Shown here in pieces: positions 1 to 8,467 of a stretch of 58,005 bases of DNA (its first letter is position 1; each line of letters begins with the position of its first letter). The stretch is taken from the NCBI GenBank assembly GCA_903858935.1, contig CAIOKO010000228.1:1-58005 (forward strand). Reading direction: 5' to 3'. The DNA is from an uncultured Schlesneria sp. (GTDB taxonomy: Bacteria; Planctomycetota; Planctomycetia; Planctomycetales; Planctomycetaceae). The notes under the pieces were generated by a model that saw only the letters and a list, made by a program, of their open reading frames with translations, searched no databases and was not told where the DNA came from. Both the position numbers and the translations under genes were made by a program.

Positions 1-1
1 C

Positions 2-85
2 GAAACCCTGGCAAAGTACGATCGAGAACTGGTTGACTCGCTGAAGTTTGGTCCAGCACCCGCACCACGATCGGCGAACAAATGA
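2..85 (+). CDS. 3' end of an unidentified coding region
   Basis: The first 84 bases read open in frame 2 and end in TGA at 83-85, giving 27 residues that end in GPAPAPRSANK. The codon choice resembles the confirmed genes of the window and the gene would run in from the left edge. The fragment is too short to assign a family. It is listed because the other two forward frames are less convincing and because an Ala/Pro-rich tail is a plausible protein C-terminus. It could also be chance. Confidence 0.45.
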   Translation, partial: ETLAKYDRELVDSLKFGPAPAPRSANK

Positions 86-109
86 TTTCGACGCGGTTGC
101 GAGTTTTTG

Positions 110-167
110 TAGTGTGGGCTTTAGCCCGCACTAGATATTGTGTCGCACGGGTTGAAGCCCGTGCGAC
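110..167. repeat. pair of adjacent intergenic palindromes
   Basis: Bases 110-133 form an 11-bp stem (TAGTGTGGGCT, loop TT, AGCCCGCACTA, one T/G mismatch). Bases 142-167 form a perfect 10-bp stem, GTCGCACGGG and CCCGTGCGAC around TTGAAG. Both have the layout 'GGGCTTNAGCCC with variable flanks', typical of dispersed palindromic elements. They lie in a gene-free stretch (86-520) between the left-edge gene fragment and the converging ferrochelatase gene and could act as a terminator or REP-like element. Confidence 0.7.
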
Positions 168-410
168 GGGCAGTGAGTCGCCATACTCAACTTACAAAAA
201 CTGACAACCTCGGATCGATGATGAGCATGCGTCGAAAACCCTTCAAGCGTTGCCTACGCATCTTGGCAGATAAATCCGTTTGAATTTCTGATTTGGGAAG
301 GTGCGAATTGTAATTCGTCTGGTTCTCGAACAATGCTCATCACGCGGAGCGATGATGGCTACTTTGGTCGGAGGCAAAGCCTCGCTGGAGTCTTGGGAGT
401 CGCAGTGTCT

Positions 411-448
411 TTCCCTTCTGTCGTCCAATTTCCCTTCTGTCGTCCAAA
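411..448. repeat. two-copy 19-bp tandem repeat
   Basis: TTCCCTTCTGTCGTCCAA occurs at 411-428 and again at 430-447, giving a perfect tandem duplication with a 19-bp period. It sits in the non-coding stretch downstream of the ferrochelatase gene. No function is evident. The rest of 86-520 shows no convincing gene. Confidence 0.75.
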
Positions 449-520
449 GAGCACTGCTTGACCGAAGACGCTCAAGCAGTGGCACATAAGACTTTGGCGT
501 AACGAAAAAAGTGATCCGTC

Positions 521-1582
521 CTACTTTGAGGCAGGGGCCGGCGGATGGGGTCTTTGTGGGATCGTGTAAAGGCAACAATCGACGGGGCAAACATCATGAT
601 TGGGACCGAATTGCCCGATGGCCCGTTTCTCGGTACGACGGCCCAGGCGTTCTTCAACCAGTTCCCGAATACATTCAACAAAAACGGGATGGGTCCCAAC
701 GGTCTCGGAACGAGCCATTTCCATTCCGAGCCCGTCACAAATCCCCTTGGCTTCTTCATCGAGATCGAACAGAACTTCCATGTGATCCGACAGAAATCCG
801 ACCGGTGCGATGACGACGGCCTTCTGACCAGCTTCGCTCAGTTCGCGAATATAGTCGCCGATATCTGGTTCTAACCACGGGTCTCCCGGCCGACCGCTTC
901 GGCTCTGGTACACCAGACGCCAACGATTTTGAGGTATTTGAAGCTCTTGTGCGACCAGTCGACAGCATTCTTCAAGTTGCTTGACGTAGTTGCAATTGGT
1001 TGACATTGAAAGCGGAATGCTGTGCGCGGTGAACGCCAACGTCGCAGTTGACCTGTTGTCCGCAGAAAGCTTCTCAAACGCAGCCCGAATTCGGTCGACA
1101 TTGGCAGCGATGAAACCGGGATGGTTGTAGAACACACGAATCTTATCGATGGTTGGAGCGTCTGCACCCACTTCCTCGCGGGCTTTTTCAACGTTCTCTC
1201 GATATTGACGGCAGCCGGAATAAGAACTGTAAGCCGATGTCACGAACGCCAGAGCTCGCTTGATTCCATCCTGTTTCATTTGGCCAAGTGTATCGGCCAG
1301 CATCGGATGCCAATTGCGATTTCCCCAATAGATCGGCAAATAGATTTCCGATCGAGTCAATTCCGCTCCCAGGGCAGCGATAAATTCTCGCACTTGAGCA
1401 TTGATCGGACTCACACCGTTGAAATGGTGATAGTGTTCGGCCACTTCCAGCAGTCGCTCGCGCGGAACAGGTTTGCCGCGCAACACGTTTTCAAGGAAGG
1501 GAATCACATCATCTGGCTTTTCTGGCCCACCAAATGAGACTACGAGCAGCGCATCATAGGGAAGTTTTTCCGGTTCAGACAC
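521..1582 (-). CDS. hemH: ferrochelatase (heme or coproheme synthesis)
   Basis: Inserts ferrous iron into a porphyrin at the end of heme synthesis. The 353-residue length fits class I chelatases. The N-terminus (LLVVSFGGPEKPDDVIPFL) is the family opening. FTAHSIPLSMS carries the expected active-site histidine (H187), and DHMEVLFDLDEEA supplies the acidic residue (E269). The C-terminus contains a cysteine group, C332, C336 and C337 (VCPVDCC), which could ligate an Fe-S cluster as in some bacterial enzymes; that is inference. Start is GTG at 1582 with AGGA 8 bases upstream. Whether the substrate is protoporphyrin IX or coproporphyrin III cannot be told here. The only other heme gene in the window is hemD, 45 kb away. 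Confidence 0.93.
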   Translation of the reverse strand: MSEPEKLPYDALLVVSFGGPEKPDDVIPFLENVLRGKPVPRERLLEVAEHYHHFNGVSPINAQVREFIAALGAELTRSEIYLPIYWGNRNWHPMLADTLGQMKQDGIKRALAFVTSAYSSYSGCRQYRENVEKAREEVGADAPTIDKIRVFYNHPGFIAANVDRIRAAFEKLSADNRSTATLAFTAHSIPLSMSTNCNYVKQLEECCRLVAQELQIPQNRWRLVYQSRSGRPGDPWLEPDIGDYIRELSEAGQKAVVIAPVGFLSDHMEVLFDLDEEAKGICDGLGMEMARSETVGTHPVFVECIRELVEERLGRRTEKRAIGQFGPNHDVCPVDCCLYTIPQRPHPPAPASK

Positions 1583-1649
1583 AACAGGTTCCTGATGAAT
1601 TTCAGTCGAAGTTCAGTATGGTGAAGGTACGGCAGTCAGATCCAGAGCG

Positions 1650-2612
1650 TCATTTCGTCGCTGGGGGGGCTTCCGTCGAGCCTGTAATCCGATCGACATA
1701 CATTTTAGTCACGTCTTCGGGAACGACATCAGGTGGAATTTCGAATTTGAACTCTTTTTCGTCCACGGGACCGTCAAGTTCCACATTACGGAACTCAAGA
1801 TTCACCAGTGGTCTGAAAGCTTTCTTCTCAGGCTGCTTCTTCAGATACAGCAACCTTTCAGGAAAAAGTGTCTGCGCATCAACGTACAGTCGAACGAGGT
1901 CCGGCACGAACGGGGGGAGGGAATCATCCTTCCCCTTGGGAAAGCGTTGAGCGACCTCTTTTTTCCAGCGGCCCTGGAGGATTGTTCGCTGATGTCCGTC
2001 AACTTCTTCCTGTTTCATGGCATCGAACACCATGGTTCGTTCGAGCGATGCAAGAAGTGCCGTTAAACCACCCAGACCGAGCTCAACATTCAACGTTGAT
2101 TCGGGAACCCCCTTTTGATTGGCAGCAAAAGCGGCTTTCTGAATCTGAAGGACGTTTCGGTGCGTCACGCGCTTCGGCGATCCAGGAAGCGTTAACACAG
2201 TCCAAAGTTCCTTTCCGTCGCAAATTTCCAGCATTTCTCCTTCAGCCCCCTGATCGGGAACGACCAGGTAATTGAGCTTCAATTTCGTGCCTGTTGTCGA
2301 ATTACCAGACGAAAGATATTGGCCGGTGACTTTGAAGTGCTGATCTCCAATCGAAACATTCTGGCTCAAATCAGCTTTGACTGATTGGTGTGTCTGCAAT
2401 TCCTGCCGGACTCGAATCAGGAATTCTGCCGCTTCAGACCCCTGATCGTTGCTTTCCGCACGATCCTTAACCCCATCACCCGCCTGACCAGAGACGAAAC
2501 CAACTGGAGCAAAAAGAGTTACGGCAACGAAGATAAAAGCGGCGCCCAAAATCGTCAATCTAAGCAAAGTTTGTGGACGATTCGGAATATGTCGGATTTG
2601 CCAAAGATGCAA
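1650..2612 (-). CDS. exported LolA-like / DUF1571-type protein
   Basis: Likely periplasmic or membrane-anchored protein with a fold related to outer-membrane lipoprotein-sorting proteins (LolA/LolB): EFLIRVRQELQTHQSVKADL followed by alternating beta strands (FKVTGQYLSSG, LEICDGKELWTVL) and a C-terminal FEIPPDVVPEDVT. A basic stretch and a hydrophobic segment (LTILGAAFIFVAVTLFAPVGF) ending near VSGQA look like a signal peptide. The reading frame opens at GTG 2654, but TTG at 2612 is preceded by GGAAGGA at good spacing, so I prefer 2612. It is divergent from the lipoprotein gene at 2885. Exact family membership is inferred from patterns, not a search. Confidence 0.75.
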   Translation of the reverse strand: MHLWQIRHIPNRPQTLLRLTILGAAFIFVAVTLFAPVGFVSGQAGDGVKDRAESNDQGSEAAEFLIRVRQELQTHQSVKADLSQNVSIGDQHFKVTGQYLSSGNSTTGTKLKLNYLVVPDQGAEGEMLEICDGKELWTVLTLPGSPKRVTHRNVLQIQKAAFAANQKGVPESTLNVELGLGGLTALLASLERTMVFDAMKQEEVDGHQRTILQGRWKKEVAQRFPKGKDDSLPPFVPDLVRLYVDAQTLFPERLLYLKKQPEKKAFRPLVNLEFRNVELDGPVDEKEFKFEIPPDVVPEDVTKMYVDRITGSTEAPPATK

Positions 2613-2884
2613 CGCAGTTCCTTCCGAAAAGAGAAGAGCAGACCAAGGTGCCACGATGCGCCAGTCGCCACGGTGTTACGAACAAATTCGTCAGAACGCA
2701 AATCGTAACGCATGGCATTGTAACTGGAAACGGATGCACGGGTCGACGGAAAAACGTGTCACAAGGCAAATCAGAAGGGATTCGACAGGACCGGCGACGG
2801 GACGATGTGGAGAAGAGCTGGAAATGAAAAGCCAGCCATCACGATATCGACACTGTTTCGCAGCCTGTCCCGAGAGGGATCGCA

Positions 2885-4180
2885 ATGAAGCTGTACTTTC
2901 TCGCATTGGGCACGGTCGTCGTAGTGTGCGTCGGCTGCGCCATGGATGGACATCAAGGGATCAATCAAAGCTCCGGCTTGGGTGGTCCGAATCTGGCGGG
3001 GTTGAACCACTCCGGCGGAAACAAGGGGGAATACCATGCACCTCCACCCGCAATGATGATGCGGCCAGGTCCGATGGTTGACGGTCCAGGACCTGGCGTC
3101 CTGGCGATGATGGGCCCGGGGGGCATGGGTGGTGGCGGAATGGGTCCTGGCGGCAGCCGCACCTTCGCTCCGACCAGTACCCAGGTTCGATTTGTCGGAC
3201 CAGACGGGATGAACGTTGGCTGGCAGGTTCCTACGGGGTATGCCGAGCACCAGCTGGTCACTCCCGGCCGTTACAATTTCATGCAGGCCTCGACCTATCG
3301 CCTGAAATTCAGCGGGATTCCTGGTCGGGAAGGGTTGGTACTCTACCCGACGCTTCAGGTGTATCCAACACACCCGAACACCGATGCTTACCTGTCGCAC
3401 AACAGCGTCCCCATTCAGCTGACGAATGAGGACCTGGACCAGGTCGAAAGCAACAACTTCGTCACGAAAGTGATTTACCTGCCGGATGCACGGTTCCAGG
3501 AACTGGCGATTGCCAACGTGGAAACCCTGGTTTCAACAAGACTTGATCCCGGTGTCGATCCAATCCAGGAAGCCGACAAGCGGGGGACGATCATGGCCGT
3601 CATCCGAATCGGTAACATGGATCTCGAAATGCAGGGACAGGCAGGTTGCCCACCGCTCGCTTCCGGTGATGGAAGTGATGTCGAACAAGTGACCTATCGA
3701 ATCGACGGAGATCGGGGTGAAATGGTTCCGCCAATGCCAATCGGCCCCGCCGGTAACGTTGGTACTGGAACTGGCATCCCCAACGCGATGATGGTTGCGG
3801 GTTCCGGATATCCCGGTGCACCGATTTCCGGTGCCAACATGCCACCATGGGGCCAGCCGATTACGGGGACTCCGATCGGACTCGCAGGTCCTCCACACCT
3901 TCCACTCGGTGGGCCAGCAAGCCTGAAGTCTCACACGGTTCGTAACCGAACCCGAATGGACTTGCCGAAACCAGTTGATCACATGCTGGTCGATGTCCGA
4001 CATGAACCTGGACTCAGCCTGCCTGAACCAGTCCGATATGTCGAATACACCGAAAAGCACCCCGTCTATCGTCCTGGTGAACTTTCGAACCCAGCCTGGA
4101 ACGTTCCAGGTAATGGTCAAGGTTACGGCCCCGGACCAGGTTATGGTCCAGGACCAGGCTACGGCCCTCCAGGCCAGTAA
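2885..4180 (+). CDS. planctomycete-type Gly/Pro-rich lipoprotein
   Basis: A 431-residue exported lipoprotein of unknown function. A hydrophobic N-terminus ends in VCVGC, so C18 should be lipidated. Residues about 40-95 are Met/Gly/Pro-rich. A conserved domain (about 98-250) contains [20 protein letters not shown] and [12 protein letters not shown], and the next gene carries a recognisable copy of the same domain. The tail is built from GYGPGP repeats. RBS AGGGA lies just upstream of the ATG. It is the first gene of a three-gene same-strand run (2885-6637) of envelope proteins. A structural role in the cell envelope is inference. Confidence 0.85.
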   Translation: MKLYFLALGTVVVVCVGCAMDGHQGINQSSGLGGPNLAGLNHSGGNKGEYHAPPPAMMMRPGPMVDGPGPGVLAMMGPGGMGGGGMGPGGSRTFAPTSTQVRFVGPDGMNVGWQVPTGYAEHQLVTPGRYNFMQASTYRLKFSGIPGREGLVLYPTLQVYPTHPNTDAYLSHNSVPIQLTNEDLDQVESNNFVTKVIYLPDARFQELAIANVETLVSTRLDPGVDPIQEADKRGTIMAVIRIGNMDLEMQGQAGCPPLASGDGSDVEQVTYRIDGDRGEMVPPMPIGPAGNVGTGTGIPNAMMVAGSGYPGAPISGANMPPWGQPITGTPIGLAGPPHLPLGGPASLKSHTVRNRTRMDLPKPVDHMLVDVRHEPGLSLPEPVRYVEYTEKHPVYRPGELSNPAWNVPGNGQGYGPGPGYGPGPGYGPPGQ

Positions 4181-4202
4181 GGTTCAGAAACATGTGACAC
4201 CA

Positions 4203-4236
4203 CTCAGCCCGGATGCCTCGTTGCATACGGGCTGAG
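4203..4236 (+). terminator. hairpin after the first envelope gene
   Basis: CTCAGCCCG (4203-4211) pairs perfectly with CGGGCTGAG (4228-4236), and ATGC/GCAT pair inside the loop. It is followed by TCCCTTCTCT rather than a clean T-run, so it may be a weak terminator or attenuator between the first and second envelope genes. Confidence 0.55.
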
Positions 4237-4344
4237 TCCCTTCTCTGACAAAACGACCGCTTCTGAAGAATCCGGGGACTCATAACGCCCGGCTCGTCAC
4301 GGACTCCTGTTACTCAGCAGCACTCTTCCAAAAGGCAGTTTATT

Positions 4345-5172
4345 GTGAAACGGATCTCGTTGATCCTCTGGCTGTCATTGATTACGACACTGACACTGCC
4401 GTGTGGAAAAGTCGCGGCACAACAGTTTCCGTCTGTGAATGGACGGCAGTTTCCAGTGAATCAGATGAGCCCACCTGGAACAGCGGCTCAATGGGCCGCC
4501 AATTCCGGTCGAGGAAATCTCGAATACTTTCAACCGGTTCGCGTTACGCTGCCAACCAGGGGGCTGGTGACATACTACGAAGGCTCGCCTCACCGTTCGT
4601 ACGACGTAAAGGCACCTGCCCAAGCCAGTCTGGTCGTCGGACAAATGTATCGCATGCGAATCAGTGCCATGCCGGAATTTCCCGGTGTCGAGTTTTATCC
4701 GTCCATTGAATTGATCGATCGGCTACACCCGCCGACCTGTCAGGTCGAAGATTTTCCGATCGAATTTGAACTCACCGAAGAAGAGTTCGAATGGGCTGCG
4801 AACGGACGACTGGTCACCAAGGTGATCTATCTGGAACAGCCCGAACGTGTTCCTGTGACGCTGCTCGACGAAAAACAACGAATCACGACGATCGAACCGT
4901 CGCAAAACGCGATCGCCGAAGCGGACATGCTGGGGCGACCGGTCGCCATTATCAGACTGGGCGGACGAACCCCTGATCCCAATCAGCCAGATCCCCGTTT
5001 TTTCGGACCTGGTGGCCCCATCAAAGTCAACCAGCAACAAATACAACAAGAGATGCAATCGGCATCGAATTCGCCTCTTAAAAATCTCGAAAATCAAACA
5101 TCGACTGTTAAAGCCCAGGCAGGCGTCGTCAGTCTCCGAAAAGGGACCGCTCGCCGGGTTGCCCAGCGATAA
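4345..5172 (+). CDS. exported protein sharing a domain with its upstream neighbour
   Basis: A 275-residue protein with a signal peptide (hydrophobic core LILWLSLITTLTLP, likely cleavage after KVAA). Residues about 60-220 match the domain of the preceding lipoprotein: MYRMRISAMPEFPGVEFYPS against [20 protein letters not shown], then RLVTKVIYLEQ against [11 protein letters not shown], and ADMLGRPVAIIRLGGR against [16 protein letters not shown]. The two are therefore paralogous in this region. Start is GTG. It lies between two lipoprotein genes on the same strand. Function is unknown. Confidence 0.85.
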   Translation: MKRISLILWLSLITTLTLPCGKVAAQQFPSVNGRQFPVNQMSPPGTAAQWAANSGRGNLEYFQPVRVTLPTRGLVTYYEGSPHRSYDVKAPAQASLVVGQMYRMRISAMPEFPGVEFYPSIELIDRLHPPTCQVEDFPIEFELTEEEFEWAANGRLVTKVIYLEQPERVPVTLLDEKQRITTIEPSQNAIAEADMLGRPVAIIRLGGRTPDPNQPDPRFFGPGGPIKVNQQQIQQEMQSASNSPLKNLENQTSTVKAQAGVVSLRKGTARRVAQR

Positions 5173-5206
5173 GCAGTGATATCCGAATTTATTTCTCGCC
5201 ATTGAT

Positions 5207-6637
5207 GTGAGTCTCAGCATGATCTCGCTATCTCGCCAACTCGGACGCAAGGTACTCGGATGGAGCGCCATCGGACTGGCGTTAAGCTGTTCGGCCTGTG
5301 CGACCGTTTCTCAGACAACGGCCCGTTCGAACTCCCCCGATGACGGCAACATCCAGGCGATTTATAACGAGGTCTCTAAACCCGGATCAAAAGAAGGAAC
5401 GGGAACGAAGACGGCACGAAAAGCTCGCGTCTCGGATATCCAGCAACTGAGCTACGAACAGCCTCAAGCAGGTACGACACAGGTCAAAAAAGACCGTTCG
5501 ATTCAGCAGGTTGCCTATGCCAAAGAAGGTCGTCCCGGCAACGGTTCCGAAGGAATTGACCAAGCGGGCTGGATTCATCGAAGACCCCGGTTTGCGGCAC
5601 CGATTGAGGCCTGTCCGAATCCGGTTGACGTCGAATGTATTCCGTGTGAACCTCGAATGCCTGCCGCCGGACCAAATCCGATGGGCCCCGGCATGATGGC
5701 CTGCGACGCCTGCAATCTTCCGTCGCCAGAAACTTATGCGGATGAATATCTGTGCGATGGTGGCGACCGAGACGTTCCCGTCCACTACGACAGAGCCTTC
5801 CGCCGTGGTCTCGACACCGAAGACACGATCATGGAATACACGGACCGCGCTGGTTTCGAACGAATGAAACCGACGAACCGTGTCTGCATTTATGCACCTC
5901 GATTTGCGTCTGTTCGTACGGTCAGCAGACCGCATGAAGAATCAATGACAGACGAAGTCGCAGGGGTCGGCCAGTTGGCAATGACGGGTGGAATCCACAC
6001 TCGATTGAAGGCCTCGAACGCCATCAAACGAGAAATGACCGGTCGACTTGCGGTTCGATCCCGTGCCAGTGGACTGGAAATGGATGCCTATCAAGGTGTC
6101 ATGTCGCAGCTTCGCAGCCCATCGGTCCACGACAAGCTGTTAAACATTTACCAAGCTTTGGCGTTTGTTAAATTCGGCCGCATCGACGATGCCGACTCGG
6201 CTCGGTTGAACTACGGATTACAGGCGGCATCACTGTGGACTCGAGAAGAGAACCCGGTCATTTCGTCGAAGACCGACATGGCCCTGGAAGGCAATTTCCT
6301 GCAGGCGACCGCAGTCATCACCGCCATCGACGAAAAGGAAAGTGAGAATCTGCGAATCGTGAAGCTGGCCGATAAGAAAACGGCCCTTCCAGGCGATCAG
6401 ATCGAATTCACCATTCGTTACGACAATCTGGGGACGCGTGAAGTCTATCACGTCCGGATTGTTGACAATCTGACTCCTCGCCTTGAGTACGTTGACGACA
6501 GTGCCACGTCCGACCGAGCTGGGCGATTGGTCCTTCAGGACAACGGAGAAGGAAGCCAGATCCTGATCTGGGAACTCGACGAACCGCTCAAAGGCAAGAC
6601 CGGCGGAGTCGTGACTTTCAAAGCCCGAGTTCGCTGA
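5207..6637 (+). CDS. lipoprotein with C-terminal DUF11 (OmcB-like) repeat
   Basis: A 476-residue putative lipoprotein with N-terminal hydrophobic stretch and LSCSAC, so C28 or C31 may be lipidated. The middle is cysteine-containing and low in recognisable motifs (CPNPVDVECIPCEPRMP). The last 100 residues read ESENLRIVKLADKKTALPGD, then QIEFTIRYDNLGTREVYHV and IVDNLTPRLEYVDDSA, which is the DUF11 'conserved repeat' beta domain found in bacterial surface proteins. Start is GTG at 5207; ATG at 5219 is an alternative. It begins only 34 bases after the previous gene and is probably co-transcribed with it. A role in a cross-linked envelope layer is inference. Confidence 0.85.
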   Translation: MSLSMISLSRQLGRKVLGWSAIGLALSCSACATVSQTTARSNSPDDGNIQAIYNEVSKPGSKEGTGTKTARKARVSDIQQLSYEQPQAGTTQVKKDRSIQQVAYAKEGRPGNGSEGIDQAGWIHRRPRFAAPIEACPNPVDVECIPCEPRMPAAGPNPMGPGMMACDACNLPSPETYADEYLCDGGDRDVPVHYDRAFRRGLDTEDTIMEYTDRAGFERMKPTNRVCIYAPRFASVRTVSRPHEESMTDEVAGVGQLAMTGGIHTRLKASNAIKREMTGRLAVRSRASGLEMDAYQGVMSQLRSPSVHDKLLNIYQALAFVKFGRIDDADSARLNYGLQAASLWTREENPVISSKTDMALEGNFLQATAVITAIDEKESENLRIVKLADKKTALPGDQIEFTIRYDNLGTREVYHVRIVDNLTPRLEYVDDSATSDRAGRLVLQDNGEGSQILIWELDEPLKGKTGGVVTFKARVR

Positions 6638-6650
6638 AAAACGCTGTCAG

Positions 6651-6679
6651 TTGTGCGAAGGTCTTCTGACCTCGCACAA
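6651..6679. terminator. bidirectional hairpin between convergent genes
   Basis: TTGTGCGAAGGTC (6651-6663) pairs with GACCTCGCACAA (6668-6679) across a TTCT loop with one bulge. It lies between the end of the DUF11 lipoprotein gene and the end of the converging Uma2 gene, a typical place for a shared terminator. Confidence 0.6.
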
Positions 6680-6717
6680 AAGCGTGACCGAAGGTCTACT
6701 CTGGTTTTCTTCCCGCA

Positions 6718-7317
6718 TCAAGTCGAAACATCTTCGGGCGTGAAATCCACCCGCTCGTAGACTTCCGCGAGCGGCAGATCGATCCCGATCGAGGAAAGCA
6801 ACGTGGCCTGATCGAGATTAGAAACTGCGGACAGGGTCCAGGTATCGTCGTCATTGCGAACGAACCGCTGCACCATTGGTTCATCTTGAGAGACCAGGAC
6901 GTATTCCCGTAGCGAAGGAATCGTGCGGTAGTGGTCGAATTTTTTGCCTCGATCATAGGCTTCGGTACTCTTTGACAATACTTCGACCAAAAGTGTCGGG
7001 TTGAGAACCGTGTCCTTGTGCTCGTCGTCAAACTCCAATTCCCCACAAAGGACGCTCGCATCGGGATACGTGTAAAGACCAGTCGGGCATTTGATCCGCA
7101 AGTCGCTATCGTATGTGGAACAGGGTTGACCTTTGAGACGGCCATTCAAATAACTGAGGACATTTGTCTTGATGCGGCTATGCCTTGCAGATCCGCCCGC
7201 CATCGCGAACATTTGCCCACGAAAATACTCGTTCCGATACGACGCAGCACGTTCGATCTTGAGGTACTCGGCAGACGTGAGGTCAGCAACTCGTTGTGGC
7301 AAACCCATGTGACTCAT
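6718..7317 (-). CDS. Uma2-family (DUF820) putative endonuclease
   Basis: A 199-residue protein of the Uma2/DUF820 family, which has a PD-(D/E)XK nuclease fold and is abundant in cyanobacteria and planctomycetes; its cellular role is not settled. Visible family features are SAEYLKIERAASYRNEYFRG near the start, the acidic pair YPDASV and LVEVLS, and KFDHYRTIPSLREYVLV. The frame is open up to 7479, but ATG at 7317 follows AAGGAG and begins just before the conserved region, so it is preferred; the extra upstream residues are not family-like. The neighbouring lipoprotein gene is divergent. Confidence 0.85.
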   Translation of the reverse strand: MSHMGLPQRVADLTSAEYLKIERAASYRNEYFRGQMFAMAGGSARHSRIKTNVLSYLNGRLKGQPCSTYDSDLRIKCPTGLYTYPDASVLCGELEFDDEHKDTVLNPTLLVEVLSKSTEAYDRGKKFDHYRTIPSLREYVLVSQDEPMVQRFVRNDDDTWTLSAVSNLDQATLLSSIGIDLPLAEVYERVDFTPEDVST

Positions 7318-7472
7318 TTCTCCTTGGCTCTGAAAAAGCCGCGTCTGTGGTGGCGACCCATCATGATCATGTCGAATACGCATTCGGAACTCAATGACGT
7401 AGTGTGGCGTCGAGTCTTCGGGGACACCGGGGACGCAGCTATTTACAGTTCTGAATGGAATATCGAGGACGA

Positions 7473-8111
7473 ATGACAAACAGGCTTTACTTTGCGGTTC
7501 TCTGGATCGCGTTGATTGCCATTGTTTCTTGTGGCTCGGCGGGGAAGAGCCCGACTGGCCGTCGTCCAGTGGAATCGTTGCCTGAATGGGAAACGAATTT
7601 CACATTCAATGGGAAGCCAATTCATCCCGCAATCATTCACCAGTTCGAAGGATGGTTAAGCGATGGAGGACCGATTGTTGTTGCAGTTGACGTTGCGGCC
7701 GCTGAAGGAACAAACCAATACGAAATCCCAGTTGACGTCTATCAGGAATTTATCAGTTGCTCATTACCGAATACTGACCCCGAAGAATCTAATGGTTATC
7801 GTTGGGTTGGACGGATGGCGGATGGCACCCACGTTGTCAGAGGAACCCTTATCACTGGAGGGACGGGGAAATTCGAGACTCTTTTCTTTTTCCGTTTTTC
7901 GGTCGACGACGGTTATGCCGTACCCGACCAGGCTCGACGGCAAAGGGTGATCCTCAATGTGACCGGGTGGCACTCCCTGGGCGACCGTGCCGATCCGAAA
8001 GTAAGTATCGTGGATGACCATGTCGATGTGATCCCCCAATCGGCTTCCGAGAACCACTTTGCCGGAAACACGACTGCCGCCACGCTCTACCCGTCTGGTA
8101 AGAAACATTGA
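7473..8111 (+). CDS. putative lipoprotein of unknown function
   Basis: A 212-residue protein starting MTNRLYFAVLWIALIAIVSCG, a lipoprotein signal with the expected modified cysteine at position 20. ATG 7473 has GAGGA just upstream and is preferred over the in-frame ATG at 7455. The mature part is beta-rich (GGPIVVAVDVAAAEGTNQYE, RYWVGRM-like segments) with no family I recognise. It diverges from the Uma2 gene, so the two may share a promoter region. It is probably monocistronic because 356 bases separate it from the PilT-like gene. Confidence 0.7.
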   Translation: MTNRLYFAVLWIALIAIVSCGSAGKSPTGRRPVESLPEWETNFTFNGKPIHPAIIHQFEGWLSDGGPIVVAVDVAAAEGTNQYEIPVDVYQEFISCSLPNTDPEESNGYRWVGRMADGTHVVRGTLITGGTGKFETLFFFRFSVDDGYAVPDQARRQRVILNVTGWHSLGDRADPKVSIVDDHVDVIPQSASENHFAGNTTAATLYPSGKKH

Positions 8112-8467
8112 CGTTACACGGGGAAATGCCAGCCGAAAGCCAACTGAAGGTCAGCCGAAAACCAGTTTCGGGACAAACACCGTTTTCCCTGACATGATAA
8201 AACCTTGAACTTGGTGAGACATAGAACGCTCTGTCGCTGTGGCGTTAAAAAAATACTCAGAAAAATCAAGATTCGAATTCTTTGTCGGGAACTCCAAACG
8301 GGCATTGGCGCTGATGTTTTTTGAATTTTCTTACGTTAATCGCCGGCTTCTGATGCTACCCTGATTCCCTGCTTTGCCGTCGTCCATTATTCTGGTGAAC
8401 CGTGCGATGAATTCGCATGTTCTCGAAATGAAATGACCGGAATTGGACTTTCACGAAAGCTCGACCA
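8112..8467. other. gene-free stretch, nothing recognised
   Basis: This 356-base gap between the lipoprotein gene and the PilT-like gene is AT-richer than its neighbours (for example TTAAAAAAATACTC near 8245). I see no palindrome, RNA gene or convincing small gene in it. It presumably holds the promoter of the PilT-like gene. Confidence 0.5.

Noticed and set aside
3533-4120. A 195-codon reverse frame in the first envelope gene
   Set aside because: It is antisense to a frame with a good RBS, a lipobox and a paralogous neighbour.
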